The position numbers and the translations under genes were made by a program. The notes under the pieces are model-generated. The model saw only the letters and a list, made by a program, of their open reading frames with translations. It did not search any database and had not been told where the DNA came from. This document shows, piece by piece, positions 1 to 6,093 of a DNA stretch of 8,336 bases (position 1 is its first letter; each line of letters opens with the position of its first letter). This DNA is from Armatimonadota bacterium. Its GTDB lineage: Bacteria; Armatimonadota; Fimbriimonadia; Fimbriimonadales; ATM1. Location of the stretch: contig RFHN01000299.1 in the NCBI GenBank assembly GCA_003695835.1, positions 1-8,336 of the forward strand, read 5' to 3'.

Positions 1-537
1 GGCGAGGGCAAAGAGCGACGCGGCTGCGTTCGGGTGATGCCACCCGGCGAAGATGCGCCAGTTCCGCGGAACAGAAGGAGAGAGATATTCCTGGACTCCC
101 GAAAGGGCGACCAAGGAGACGACGGCAACGAACGCGCTCAACACCCACGTCGGATATCGCTCCCTACCCAAACTGGACAGCAAGACCTGTACCCAGACAA
201 ACAACAGCGTCCAGCGCGCGAGGTCCACGAAGGACGCGTGGGGATGTTTGGATCCGAACGAGCTGACGATGATCCAGACCCACGCGCCAAGCAAACAGAT
301 CCCCAACGCTCGGGTTGGCGCAAGGTGCACCGTCCGCTTCAGCGATACGACGAACCCGACCACGGCGATGAGAAGGGCGAGGATGGCCTGTGCCAACCAC
401 GGATGGGACCGCTCGAGCAGAAATGCCGCGAACCAGCCCTCCGCAGGCGGTAGGCCGATGGGCACCTTCCCACCGTACCAGATTGCAATCACAAGGACGG
501 CGAGAACCAGCGCAACCGACAGAGGGGGGCGCTTCAT
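1..537 (-). CDS. O-antigen ligase/polymerase-type membrane protein (partial, N-terminal 179 aa)
   Basis: The reading frame is open from an ATG at 537 to the left edge with no stop, so only the N-terminal 179 residues are present. About five hydrophobic segments are visible (roughly residues 7-20, 47-65, 79-93, 104-123 and 130-147), giving a polytopic inner-membrane protein. Residues 163-173 read FAGWHHPNAAA, matching the G-x-x-x-x-PN motif seen in the Wzy_C/WaaL (O-antigen ligase or polymerase) superfamily just before a further membrane helix. Such proteins join or polymerise lipid-linked glycans on the outer face of the cytoplasmic membrane. The start overlaps the stop of the upstream glycosyltransferase gene as ATGA, and a GGAGG lies 11 nt upstream, so translation is probably coupled. 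The glycosyltransferase neighbours support a surface-polysaccharide role. The catalytic periplasmic loop lies outside the window, so ligase and polymerase cannot be told apart. Confidence 0.82.
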   Translation of the reverse strand, partial: MKRPPLSVALVLAVLVIAIWYGGKVPIGLPPAEGWFAAFLLERSHPWLAQAILALLIAVVGFVVSLKRTVHLAPTRALGICLLGAWVWIIVSSFGSKHPHASFVDLARWTLLFVWVQVLLSSLGRERYPTWVLSAFVAVVSLVALSGVQEYLSPSVPRNWRIFAGWHHPNAAASLFALA

Positions 538-1433
538 CCGCCGCGGAACCTCCGTCGGAGTGCGTCCAAGGCGTTCTTGGTGAGGAACAGCGAAGCGCGG
601 GCATTCACGAACAACCAGCCCAAAGCGGTGGCGAACGGGCGCGCAATCGGAGTCATCTTGGAGATGTGGTGCTTTTTGTAATACAGCAGCATGCTTCGGT
701 GGAACTGCCGGATCATGCGGTTCGCGACGCGGTCGGTACTGGCGCCGATCTTATGGGTCACGACGGCATCGGGAACATACACGACACGGTATCCCGCTTC
801 GTGCACGCGCTTGCAAAGGTCTACGTCTTCGAGATACATGAAGAAGCGCTCATCGAACCCTCCAATCTGCTCGTACACGGATCGGCGAAGCCCGAAGGCT
901 GCTCCCGACACCCAGTCCACGTCGCGCGGTTGCGAGTGGTCCCAGTCGGTCATCAGGTATTCGCGAGCGAATCGGTTTTTGGGAAACAACTTGCCCAAGA
1001 ACGTGTTACGGAACACAGCGGCGGCGGGTGTGGGAAACCGCCGGCAGCTGTATTGGAGAGATCCGTCTGGGTTGAGCAACTTGGGCGCGGCGATTCCGAC
1101 GGTTGGATCGGATCGCAGGAAATCCACGAGAATCCGCAGGCACCCCGGGTGGACGATCGCATCCGAATTGAGGGGCATGAGAACCTCGCCCGAGGCCTGT
1201 GCAAACGCCAAGTTGTGCCCCGCCCCGAAACCTACGTTGGTCTGGTTGCGGATCAGAATCGCCTCAGGGAACTCACTCTCGACCATCTCCGGACTGCCGT
1301 CCTCGCTCGCATTGTCCACGACAATGACTTCCAGGTTCACGCCTTCCTGTTCCATCAGGGAAGCGAGGCAGCGCCGAAGATCCTCTTTCGTGTTCCAGCT
1401 ACAAATGGTTACGCTAACGTCGAAAGCCGGCAT
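534..1433 (-). CDS. Family 2 glycosyltransferase (COG1216, rhamnosyltransferase-like), second in operon
   Basis: A 299-residue cytoplasmic, inverting GT-A-fold glycosyltransferase of family GT2. The N-terminal Rossmann-like strand is followed by SWN at 12-14 and VDNAS at 39-43 (nucleotide-sugar binding). An LNSD motif at 88-91 sits where the metal-binding DxD-type motif (usually LNPD) is found. The acceptor-side WVSGAAFGLRR is at 174-184 and GGFDERFFMYLEDVDLCKR at 191-209, with the ED pair providing the likely catalytic base. This arrangement is typical of rhamnosyl- and related transferases that extend lipid-linked glycans; donor and acceptor cannot be read from sequence. An ATG 13 codons upstream (1472) is in frame, but the start at 1433 has a GAGGGG 5 nt away and gives the usual N-terminus. 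It overlaps the upstream glycosyltransferase gene by 20 nt and the downstream ligase-like gene by 4 nt. Confidence 0.93.
   Translation of the reverse strand: MPAFDVSVTICSWNTKEDLRRCLASLMEQEGVNLEVIVVDNASEDGSPEMVESEFPEAILIRNQTNVGFGAGHNLAFAQASGEVLMPLNSDAIVHPGCLRILVDFLRSDPTVGIAAPKLLNPDGSLQYSCRRFPTPAAAVFRNTFLGKLFPKNRFAREYLMTDWDHSQPRDVDWVSGAAFGLRRSVYEQIGGFDERFFMYLEDVDLCKRVHEAGYRVVYVPDAVVTHKIGASTDRVANRMIRQFHRSMLLYYKKHHISKMTPIARPFATALGWLFVNARASLFLTKNALDALRRRFRGG
549..553 (-). promoter_or_regulatory. Shine-Dalgarno of the O-antigen ligase-like gene
   Basis: GGAGG on the minus strand, 11 nt from the ATG at 537 and inside the 3' end of the upstream glycosyltransferase gene. It supports that start and independent re-initiation at the ATGA overlap. 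Confidence 0.65.
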
Positions 1434-2274
1434 CAAATCCCCTCGCCCGCACGAACGCTGCGCCCAAGACAAACCATCGAAAGAGAGCGAACAGGGGACG
1501 GTTCCATCCTTTCACGTACCACTTTTCATAGTAGCGTAGCAGACTCCGGTGCGATTCCCAAATCATGGCTTTGCGAACCTGCTTGGTGCCTGCGCCGCCG
1601 TGGTGCACGACTCGCACCGTGGGTTCGTAATATACCTTCCATCCCGCAAGGTGAACGCGCCAAAGCCAATCCACATCATTGAAGAAAATCGGAAACGATT
1701 CGTCCCAATCTCCCACCTGGTCCAGTACTTCTCGGCGCGTCATCAAGAACGTACCCATAGGCTGCTCGACATAGCCCGGCTGGTCGTAGTTGTAAAACCG
1801 GTACCGATAGCGACTGAAGAAGGGGACCCGCGGGAACAGCTTCGCCAATCCGAGCCAGTCGAACAGGATGGGAAGGGAACGCGGGAAGCTTCGCAGAGAG
1901 GATTGAGTCGTGCCGTCTTCGTTCAACAGTCGGGCGGCAAGCACGCCTACCTCCGGCCGTTGTCGAAGCGTTTCGATCGCTCGCTGCAGGCTCTCGTCCA
2001 CGAACTCTGTGTCGGGATTGAGGAACAGGATGAAGTCGCCGGTTGCCTCTCTCAGCCCCAGGTTGTTCCCCTTCGCGTATCCCCAATTCTCCGCTTCGGC
2101 AAGCAGGCGGACGTCCGGAAAGGAATTCCGGACCATCTCCGCGCTGCCGTCTCGGCTCGCGTTGTCCACGACGATCACCTCAATCCCTTCTTGCGGTGCG
2201 TACTTTTGGAGGGAGGAAAGGCACTTTTCGAGGTGCGTCTTCGTATTCCAATTGACGATGATGACGCTGAGCAT
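1414..2274 (-). CDS. Family 2 glycosyltransferase (COG1216, rhamnosyltransferase-like), first in operon
   Basis: A 286-residue GT2 enzyme, paralogous to the next gene. Visible motifs are VNWN at 7-10, VDNAS at 36-40, the canonical LNPD metal-binding motif at 85-88, QPMGTFLMTRR at 171-181 on the acceptor side, and FFNDVDW at 197-203 around the catalytic base. There is no signal peptide and no membrane-spanning domain, so it should act at the cytoplasmic face of the membrane on a lipid-linked glycan. It is the first gene of the minus-strand operon and overlaps its downstream paralogue by 20 nt. The ATG at 2274 is the only plausible start because an in-frame TAG lies 18 nt upstream, yet no Shine-Dalgarno precedes it. 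The sugar donor is unknown; rhamnosyltransferase is only the most common annotation for the family. Confidence 0.93.
   Translation of the reverse strand: MLSVIIVNWNTKTHLEKCLSSLQKYAPQEGIEVIVVDNASRDGSAEMVRNSFPDVRLLAEAENWGYAKGNNLGLREATGDFILFLNPDTEFVDESLQRAIETLRQRPEVGVLAARLLNEDGTTQSSLRSFPRSLPILFDWLGLAKLFPRVPFFSRYRYRFYNYDQPGYVEQPMGTFLMTRREVLDQVGDWDESFPIFFNDVDWLWRVHLAGWKVYYEPTVRVVHHGGAGTKQVRKAMIWESHRSLLRYYEKWYVKGWNRPLFALFRWFVLGAAFVRARGFDAGFRR
1439..1444 (-). promoter_or_regulatory. Shine-Dalgarno deciding the start of the second glycosyltransferase
   Basis: GAGGGG on the minus strand lies 5 nt before the ATG at 1433 and within the end of the preceding gene. It favours this ATG over the in-frame ATG at 1472. 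Confidence 0.6.
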
Positions 2275-2358
2275 AGTGGGCTGAATGACCGACTATGTTA
2301 CTCGTCTCATCGGCGAGCCCCGCCTTCACCGATACGGAAAAGTGCAGCGAAAAGGCTG

Positions 2359-2400
2359 AACGTTGGCAATTTACTCGAAGTTTCTGCCTCAACGCTGGCA
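2359..2400. repeat. Two 10-bp direct repeats AACGYTGGCA, 32-bp period
   Basis: AACGTTGGCA (2359-2368) and AACGCTGGCA (2391-2400) match at 9 of 10 positions and are spaced 32 bp, close to three helical turns, so they would face the same side of the DNA. They lie upstream of the LysM hydrolase start and could be regulator half-sites. This is inference; a chance match is not excluded. Confidence 0.35.
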
Positions 2401-2454
2401 TTTCGATCGCGGGATGAGGTAAGGTGGGCTGTTCCGTCAGGGTGGTTCCTGGGC

Positions 2455-2463
2455 GGAGAGGAG
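2455..2463 (+). promoter_or_regulatory. Shine-Dalgarno of the LysM-SH3-NlpC/P60 gene
   Basis: GGAGAGGAG ends 11 nt before the ATG at 2475. It decides the start in favour of this ATG, which begins a signal peptide, rather than the in-frame ATG at 2424, which would put a charged extension before it. Confidence 0.75.
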
Positions 2464-2474
2464 CGAAAGACAAT

Positions 2475-3857
2475 ATGAAGAGATTAGGCCTGCTGATTGC
2501 GCTGGTCCTGGCTTACTCGCTGGGTGTGGCGCAAGCGACCTACAAAGTCAAACCTGGCGACACGTTGGAGAAGATTGCGAAGCGCTATCAATGCAAGATA
2601 GACGCTCTCGCTAAGAAGAACGGCATTAAGGATCCCTCGAAGCTACAGATCGGTCAGGTTCTTCGCCTTCCGACCGATCCGTCCTCTTATGTGAATGGTA
2701 GGGTGCCTGCGAGCGTCAAGCCGCAAAGCTCTCCTGCTCGTGCGGCCGTGACCCAAACGTCCAACACGCAGAAGGTTGCAACGATTTCTAAGACGAACGT
2801 CAACGTGAGGGAAAAGCCGAGCACCTCGAGTCGGGTCCTCACGAAAGTAGACAAGGGGCGCACCGCGACCGTTCTCCGCACGGAAGGCGAGTGGGTCAAG
2901 CTCCAGTTCCCTGGCGGAACGATCGGGTTTGTGCATAAGGACATGTTGACGATTTCCGGCGGCGCAGCCAGCCAGCCGCAAGCAACGCAAGCCGCGTCCT
3001 CCCACGTCTCCAAGATCGCCACGATTGCGAAAACGAATGTCAATGTCCGTGAGAAGCCAAGCGCCACGAGCCGAGCGGTCGCGAGGGTGGACAAAGGGCG
3101 AACGGCAACGATTCTCCGGACGGAGGGCGATTGGGTGAAGCTGCAGTTCCCCGGCGGGACGACCGGATTTGTTCACAAGGACCTTTTGACGATTTCCACG
3201 AACTCCGGCCAGGCGGCGAGCCAGCCTGCGGTGGCAGCCGTCGCTGAGCCGAGCTCCGACAGTAAGACCGTAACGATCACTGCGGACGGCGTGAACCTTC
3301 GCGCGGGACCCTCCACGCGTCAGGCTGTCGTGGCAGAGCTCAAGAAGGGCGTGGAAGCCAAGCTGATCGGGCGCCACGGAGACTGGTTGAAGGTGGAGTT
3401 TGACGGCGGCGCAAAGGGATTCGTGCACGCGAGTCTCACGTCTCTGGCAAAGCCCGGTATGGCGACTCCCTCAGCGGATCGCTACGCGGACGTAGTGGCT
3501 GAGGCGAAGCGATACTTGGGGGTTCGGTACATCTACGGCGGCGAAACCACGCGTGGATTCGACTGCTCGGGCTTCGTGTATTACGTTTACAAGAAGGTGG
3601 AGGGAGTCACTCTTCCCCGCGTCTCGAGCGCGCAGGCGAGTGTGGGCGTGAAGGTGGATAAGAGCGAGCTCCAACCGGGCGATCTTGTGTTCTTCCGAAC
3701 GGGCCGAAGCACGCGGATCAACCACGCCGGCATCTACATTGGGAACGGCCAGTTCATCCACGCGAGCAGCGGCGGCGGTCAAGTCAGGATCGACTCGCTG
3801 TCAGACGGCTATTACTCAAAGCGCTTCGTAACCGCGCGGCGCGTTGTAAAGAAGTAG
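2475..3857 (+). CDS. Secreted LysM-SH3b(x3)-NlpC/P60 cell-wall endopeptidase
   Basis: A 460-residue exported peptidoglycan hydrolase. Residues 1-21 form a signal peptide with a lysine-arginine start, hydrophobic core and AQA end. A LysM domain (about 22-66, YKVKPGDTLEKIAKRY onward) should bind glycan strands. Three bacterial SH3 domains follow (about 101-161, 181-241, 266-325), joined by Ser/Ala/Gln-rich linkers and probably targeting the cell wall. The C-terminal NlpC/P60 domain (about 337-455) retains the full cysteine-peptidase set: Cys364 in DCSGF, His417 in NHAGIYIG and His429 in FIHAS. The family cleaves stem-peptide bonds such as D-gamma-glutamyl-meso-diaminopimelate. The start is set by a strong Shine-Dalgarno and the signal peptide. 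It is divergent from the glycan operon and followed after 27 bp by tRNA-Glu. Likely roles are cell-wall growth, separation or recycling; the exact bond cut is not evident. Confidence 0.95.
   Translation: MKRLGLLIALVLAYSLGVAQATYKVKPGDTLEKIAKRYQCKIDALAKKNGIKDPSKLQIGQVLRLPTDPSSYVNGRVPASVKPQSSPARAAVTQTSNTQKVATISKTNVNVREKPSTSSRVLTKVDKGRTATVLRTEGEWVKLQFPGGTIGFVHKDMLTISGGAASQPQATQAASSHVSKIATIAKTNVNVREKPSATSRAVARVDKGRTATILRTEGDWVKLQFPGGTTGFVHKDLLTISTNSGQAASQPAVAAVAEPSSDSKTVTITADGVNLRAGPSTRQAVVAELKKGVEAKLIGRHGDWLKVEFDGGAKGFVHASLTSLAKPGMATPSADRYADVVAEAKRYLGVRYIYGGETTRGFDCSGFVYYVYKKVEGVTLPRVSSAQASVGVKVDKSELQPGDLVFFRTGRSTRINHAGIYIGNGQFIHASSGGGQVRIDSLSDGYYSKRFVTARRVVKK
2775..3197 (+). repeat. Tandem duplication encoding SH3b domains 1 and 2 (240-bp period)
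   Basis: Codons 101-161 and 181-241 of the hydrolase encode nearly the same 61 residues (about 49 of 61 identical by hand count). Identical amino acids often use different codons, for example in the shared TNVNVREKPS stretch, so the copies are not recent. A third, more diverged SH3b copy lies at 3270-3449. Confidence 0.85.
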
Positions 3858-3873
3858 GGCTCTCGGGTAAACT
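3844..3873 (+). promoter_or_regulatory. Probable promoter of tRNA-Glu
   Basis: TTGTAA at 3844-3849 (4 of 6 to the -35 consensus) and TAAACT at 3868-3873 (TANNNT type) are 18 bp apart. Transcription would begin near 3880, about 5 nt before the tRNA. The -35 lies inside the last codons of the hydrolase gene. Read-through from that gene is also possible because no terminator separates them. Confidence 0.45.
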
Positions 3874-3884
3874 CTTCGTCGCGT

Positions 3885-3960
3885 GCCCCGGTCGTCTAGC
3901 GGTTAGGACATCGCCCTTTCACGGCGAAGGTCGCGGGTTCGAATCCCGTCCGGGGTACCA
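3885..3960 (+). tRNA. tRNA-Glu (anticodon TTC)
   Basis: A complete 76-nt tRNA with encoded CCA (3958-3960). The acceptor stem is GCCCCGG (3885-3891) against CCGGGGT (3950-3956). The anticodon stem TCGCC/GGCGA encloses the loop CTTTCAC, with anticodon TTC at 3918-3920 reading GAA and GAG codons. The T arm is GCGGG-TTCGAAT-CCCGT, with a G-U closing pair. The D-arm GTCTAGCGGTTAGGAC is typical of bacterial tRNA-Glu. The first acceptor pair is a G1-U72 wobble rather than G-C. Besides translation, charged tRNA-Glu supplies glutamate for tetrapyrrole synthesis in organisms with the C5 pathway. It converges on the epimerase gene with only 6 bp between. Confidence 0.97.
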
Positions 3961-3966
3961 CCTTTT

Positions 3967-4863
3967 TCAGGTTTTCCGCATACGGCGCAAGGCTTCGGAG
4001 ATCTCTTCGTCTTCGAACGTAAACCCTTGATCGAGCGCTTTTTTGGGTACGACACGCTGACTCGCGAGCAGGCCCTCTTCGGCAAACTCTCCGTAGAGCA
4101 TCTTGAGCGCAAACGCGGGCACCGACAAGAACGCCGGTCTGCCCAGCGACTGGGCCAAGGCTCGGGTGAATTCGGAGTTTCGCACCGGATTGGGCGCAGT
4201 GAGGTTGTAGGGACCCATCCACACCTCGTTCTCGAGCGCCTCGGCAGTCATCCGCACCCAATCCCTCAAAGAGATCCAGGGCATGTACTGGTGACCGCTC
4301 CCCAGCTTTCCTCCCAAGCCGAGCCGGAAGATCGGCAGCATCTGCGCAAGCGCCCCACCCTGCGGCGAAAGCACGATGCCCGTCCGAAGGTGAACGACGC
4401 GGTGCCCAGCTTGCTTCGCGGGCTCTGCGGCGGCTTCCCACGCCACCGCCAACTCTGCGAGGAATCCTTGCCCCGGGGGTGCGTCCTCCGTGAGGATCTC
4501 GTCGCCGCGATCCCCGTAGTAACCAACAGCGGAAGCAACCACGAACCTCTTCGGCGAGGCGCAATCGGCAAGCTGCTCAGCCATTCTTCGCGTGGACAGA
4601 ACGCGACTGTCCTTCATTCTTCGCTTTTTGTCATCATTCCACCTGCCCGTAACGGGTTCTCCAGCCAGGTGGATCACGGCGTCGAGCTGATGCAACGCAT
4701 CCGCACTCGCAAAGCCGCCCTCAACCGACCAAGCCAACGCGGACGAGACTGAACGTGAGATGGGCAGGACTTGATGCCCGCGCTGCTCGAGCTCTTTGGA
4801 CAGCGCGGACCCGAGGAAGCCCGTGGAGCCCGTCACCGCGACCTTCAAACAGTTAGCGCCCAA
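3967..4863 (-). CDS. TIGR01777 / YfcH-like NAD(P)-binding epimerase-family protein
   Basis: A 298-residue atypical short-chain dehydrogenase of the TIGR01777 (YfcH, SDR39U1) family. The N-terminal Rossmann nucleotide-binding motif TGSTGFLG is at 11-18, DAVIHLAGEP at 61-70, the YYG motif in SAVGYYGDRG at 111-120, the family signature GLGGKLGSGHQYMPWISLRDW at 182-202, and NLTAPNPVRNSEF at 220-232. It ends with the DUF1731-type tail (about 248-295). Its length is normal for the family. The true substrate of this family is not established, so 'nucleoside-diphosphate sugar epimerase' is only a class name. The start is TTG at 4863, 11 nt after AAAGGA and overlapping the cupin stop by 11 nt. A second TTG at 4848 would give the common MKVAVTGSTGFLG start but lacks a Shine-Dalgarno. 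It is co-transcribed with the cupin gene. Confidence 0.93.
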   Translation of the reverse strand: MGANCLKVAVTGSTGFLGSALSKELEQRGHQVLPISRSVSSALAWSVEGGFASADALHQLDAVIHLAGEPVTGRWNDDKKRRMKDSRVLSTRRMAEQLADCASPKRFVVASAVGYYGDRGDEILTEDAPPGQGFLAELAVAWEAAAEPAKQAGHRVVHLRTGIVLSPQGGALAQMLPIFRLGLGGKLGSGHQYMPWISLRDWVRMTAEALENEVWMGPYNLTAPNPVRNSEFTRALAQSLGRPAFLSVPAFALKMLYGEFAEEGLLASQRVVPKKALDQGFTFEDEEISEALRRMRKT

Positions 4864-5269
4864 CGATGATCCGGTCCTTTCCGTCCCACTTCGGTGAAAA
4901 CACCGAAACGATTACGACGTCGTCGCTGATTGGCTCGAACGCGTGATGGGTCCCTTGGGGAACGAAGATTGCATCGCCAGCGCTCACCATGCGCTCCTCA
5001 TCTCCCAGCGTCATTTTGCCGCGTCCGCGAAGCACGACAACGGTCTCGTCATGCTTCGCATGGTAATGCTTGGGCACCGCCGCGCTCGTGTTGATGAGAT
5101 TGACTGTCGCATGCTCACCCTCGGCGAAGAGGTGGCTTCCCGCGGTGGGAACCTCGGCCTTCAGCCGATCCGCCAACGCGATCGCCGATTCCATTCTGGG
5201 CTTGGGCGCCTGATATCCCAGCGCGACGACCGAGAGGACGGATAGCGATAGAGCAAGAACGTTCTTCAT
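4853..5269 (-). CDS. Exported single-domain cupin protein
   Basis: A 138-residue small cupin. Residues 1-18 are hydrophobic after MKN, consistent with a signal peptide, so the protein is probably exported. Cupin motif 1 is visible with His68, His70 and Glu75 (HYHAKHDE), and motif 2 with Gly98, Pro104, Gly106 and His109 (GDAIFVPQGTHHAF), giving a complete 3-His/1-Glu metal site. The substrate is unknown; cupins of this kind include dioxygenases, isomerases and simple ligand-binding proteins. It is the first gene of a two-gene minus-strand operon with the epimerase-like gene (11-nt overlap). No Shine-Dalgarno precedes the ATG, while a CATAAT box ends 6 nt before it, suggesting a leaderless transcript. 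It is divergent from the PhyH gene. Confidence 0.88.
   Translation of the reverse strand: MKNVLALSLSVLSVVALGYQAPKPRMESAIALADRLKAEVPTAGSHLFAEGEHATVNLINTSAAVPKHYHAKHDETVVVLRGRGKMTLGDEERMVSAGDAIFVPQGTHHAFEPISDDVVIVSVFSPKWDGKDRIIVGR
4875..4880 (-). promoter_or_regulatory. Shine-Dalgarno supporting the TTG start of the epimerase-like gene
   Basis: AAAGGA on the minus strand lies 11 nt before TTG 4863, the same spacing as in the hydrolase and the ligase-like gene. It favours TTG 4863 over TTG 4848. Confidence 0.5.
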
Positions 5270-5275
5270 GTATGG

Positions 5276-5281
5276 ATTATG
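5276..5281 (-). promoter_or_regulatory. Putative -10 box of the cupin-epimerase operon
   Basis: CATAAT on the minus strand (5 of 6 to TATAAT), separated by 6 nt from the ATG at 5269, so transcription would start at or next to the start codon. No good -35 is seen at 16-18 bp (GGTTCC at 17 bp). Confidence 0.4.
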
Positions 5282-5322
5282 GTCTCAGGTAAGAAAACGG
5301 AACCGAGCGCCCCTCTCGCTCG

Positions 5323-5328
5323 TATAAA
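5323..5328 (+). promoter_or_regulatory. Putative -10 box of the PhyH gene
   Basis: TATAAA (5 of 6 to consensus) lies 10 nt before the ATG at 5339, predicting a leader of only about 3 nt. It would fall inside the coding sequence if the upstream ATG at 5279 were used. No canonical -35 is present (GAACCG at 17-bp spacing). Confidence 0.4.
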
Positions 5329-5338
5329 CGTCGGTAGG

Positions 5339-6091
5339 ATGACGGGGCAGGCAGGACAAGCCTTTCGGGAAGAGGGCTTTTACTTGGCGAGGGGGCTCTA
5401 TCAGGATCCCTTCCTGACGCAGCTCCGGTTCGAGTTTGACCGGATCGTCGCGCAGCTCATTAGCTCCGCTCAAGAGATCAACGCGCGCTGGTCCCGCGCC
5501 ACGCCGGGCACCACCGTGTTGCACACCCACAATGTCCAACAGTATTCCGCTCTTTGGCTACGGGCGCTTCTCCACGAGCCGTTCCTCGAGGTAGCAAGGC
5601 AAATCCTCGGGGACAACATCGTCCTTCACCACACGAAGCTTTTCCTCAAGTCGGCGGAAGAAGGTGCGGACTTTCCGATGCATCAGGACTGGAGCTACTT
5701 CCCCACGCGCGACGACTCAATGATCGCCGCCGTCCTCTTCTTGACGGAGGCAACCGACGAGATGGGATGTCTTCGCGTCTACCCAGGCAGCCACAAGTTG
5801 GGCCGCATCCCCAACTCGTCCGGACAGGTCGAAAGCGAAGAGATGGCGAAGTTCACGATGGAGGGGGCGCAGGTGATCGAGGCGGAGCCGGGAGACGTGC
5901 TGTTCTTCAGTTACTTACTGGTACATGGCTCGCCGCAGAACCGCTCGAAGAAACCGCGCAAGACCGTGCTCATCCAGATGCACGCTGGAGAGGACGTCGT
6001 GGACCCGAGTAGTCCGCACCCCTATGAGGGGCTGGTCCTCTCAGGCTGGAATCCGAACGCCTCGCGAGACTTCGCCAACCGACGCAAATAG
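5339..6091 (+). CDS. Phytanoyl-CoA dioxygenase (PhyH) family Fe(II)/2-oxoglutarate oxygenase
   Basis: A 250-residue non-heme iron oxygenase that should couple 2-oxoglutarate decarboxylation to hydroxylation of an unknown small molecule. The N-terminus (FREEGFYLARGL, from residue 9) is the usual PhyH opening. The iron triad is visible as His115-x-Asp117 in MHQDWSYFP and His196 in VHGSPQN. Arg207, 11 residues later in KKPRKTVLIQ, is the probable 2-oxoglutarate carboxylate ligand. GCLRVYPGSHK (143-153) is the conserved strand before the lid region. The substrate is not predictable; bacterial members act on many secondary metabolites. An in-frame ATG at 5279 would add 20 residues, but it has no Shine-Dalgarno, lies 9 bp from the divergent cupin start, and the added segment contains a TATAAA box, so I prefer 5339. 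It converges on carbonic anhydrase with a 2-bp gap. Confidence 0.92.
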   Translation: MTGQAGQAFREEGFYLARGLYQDPFLTQLRFEFDRIVAQLISSAQEINARWSRATPGTTVLHTHNVQQYSALWLRALLHEPFLEVARQILGDNIVLHHTKLFLKSAEEGADFPMHQDWSYFPTRDDSMIAAVLFLTEATDEMGCLRVYPGSHKLGRIPNSSGQVESEEMAKFTMEGAQVIEAEPGDVLFFSYLLVHGSPQNRSKKPRKTVLIQMHAGEDVVDPSSPHPYEGLVLSGWNPNASRDFANRRK

Positions 6092-6093
6092 GG

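Larger units (their letters stand above)
2275..2474. other. Divergent intergenic region (surface-glycan operon / LysM hydrolase)
   Basis: The largest non-coding gap in the window, 200 bp, carrying promoters in both directions. I could not identify a convincing -35/-10 pair for either. On the plus strand TAAGGT at 2420-2425 fits a TANNNT -10 pattern, but CTGGCA at 2395-2400, the best -35, gives a long 19-bp spacer. On the minus strand TAACAT at 2300-2295 fits the same pattern without a -35. A direct repeat lies inside (listed separately). Confidence 0.55.

Noticed and set aside
390..1682. Long open frame on the plus strand (430 codons) across the glycosyltransferase genes
   Set aside because: It is antisense to two clear GT2 genes, its translation has low-complexity, Arg/His-rich composition with no recognisable motif, and it crosses gene boundaries.
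2363..2368. TTGGCA as a -35 element for the hydrolase gene
   Set aside because: It matches 5 of 6 to consensus, but no TANNNT box lies 16-18 bp downstream. It is better explained as part of the AACGYTGGCA direct repeat.
3885..3960. tRNA gene as an integration (att) site
   Set aside because: No integrase gene and no partial copy of the tRNA 3' end were seen in the window; flanking genes look like normal chromosome.
3961..3967. Poly-T run after tRNA-Glu as an intrinsic terminator
   Set aside because: Five Ts follow the CCA, but there is no separate hairpin before them. The only stem is the tRNA itself, and the run also encodes the end of the epimerase-like gene.
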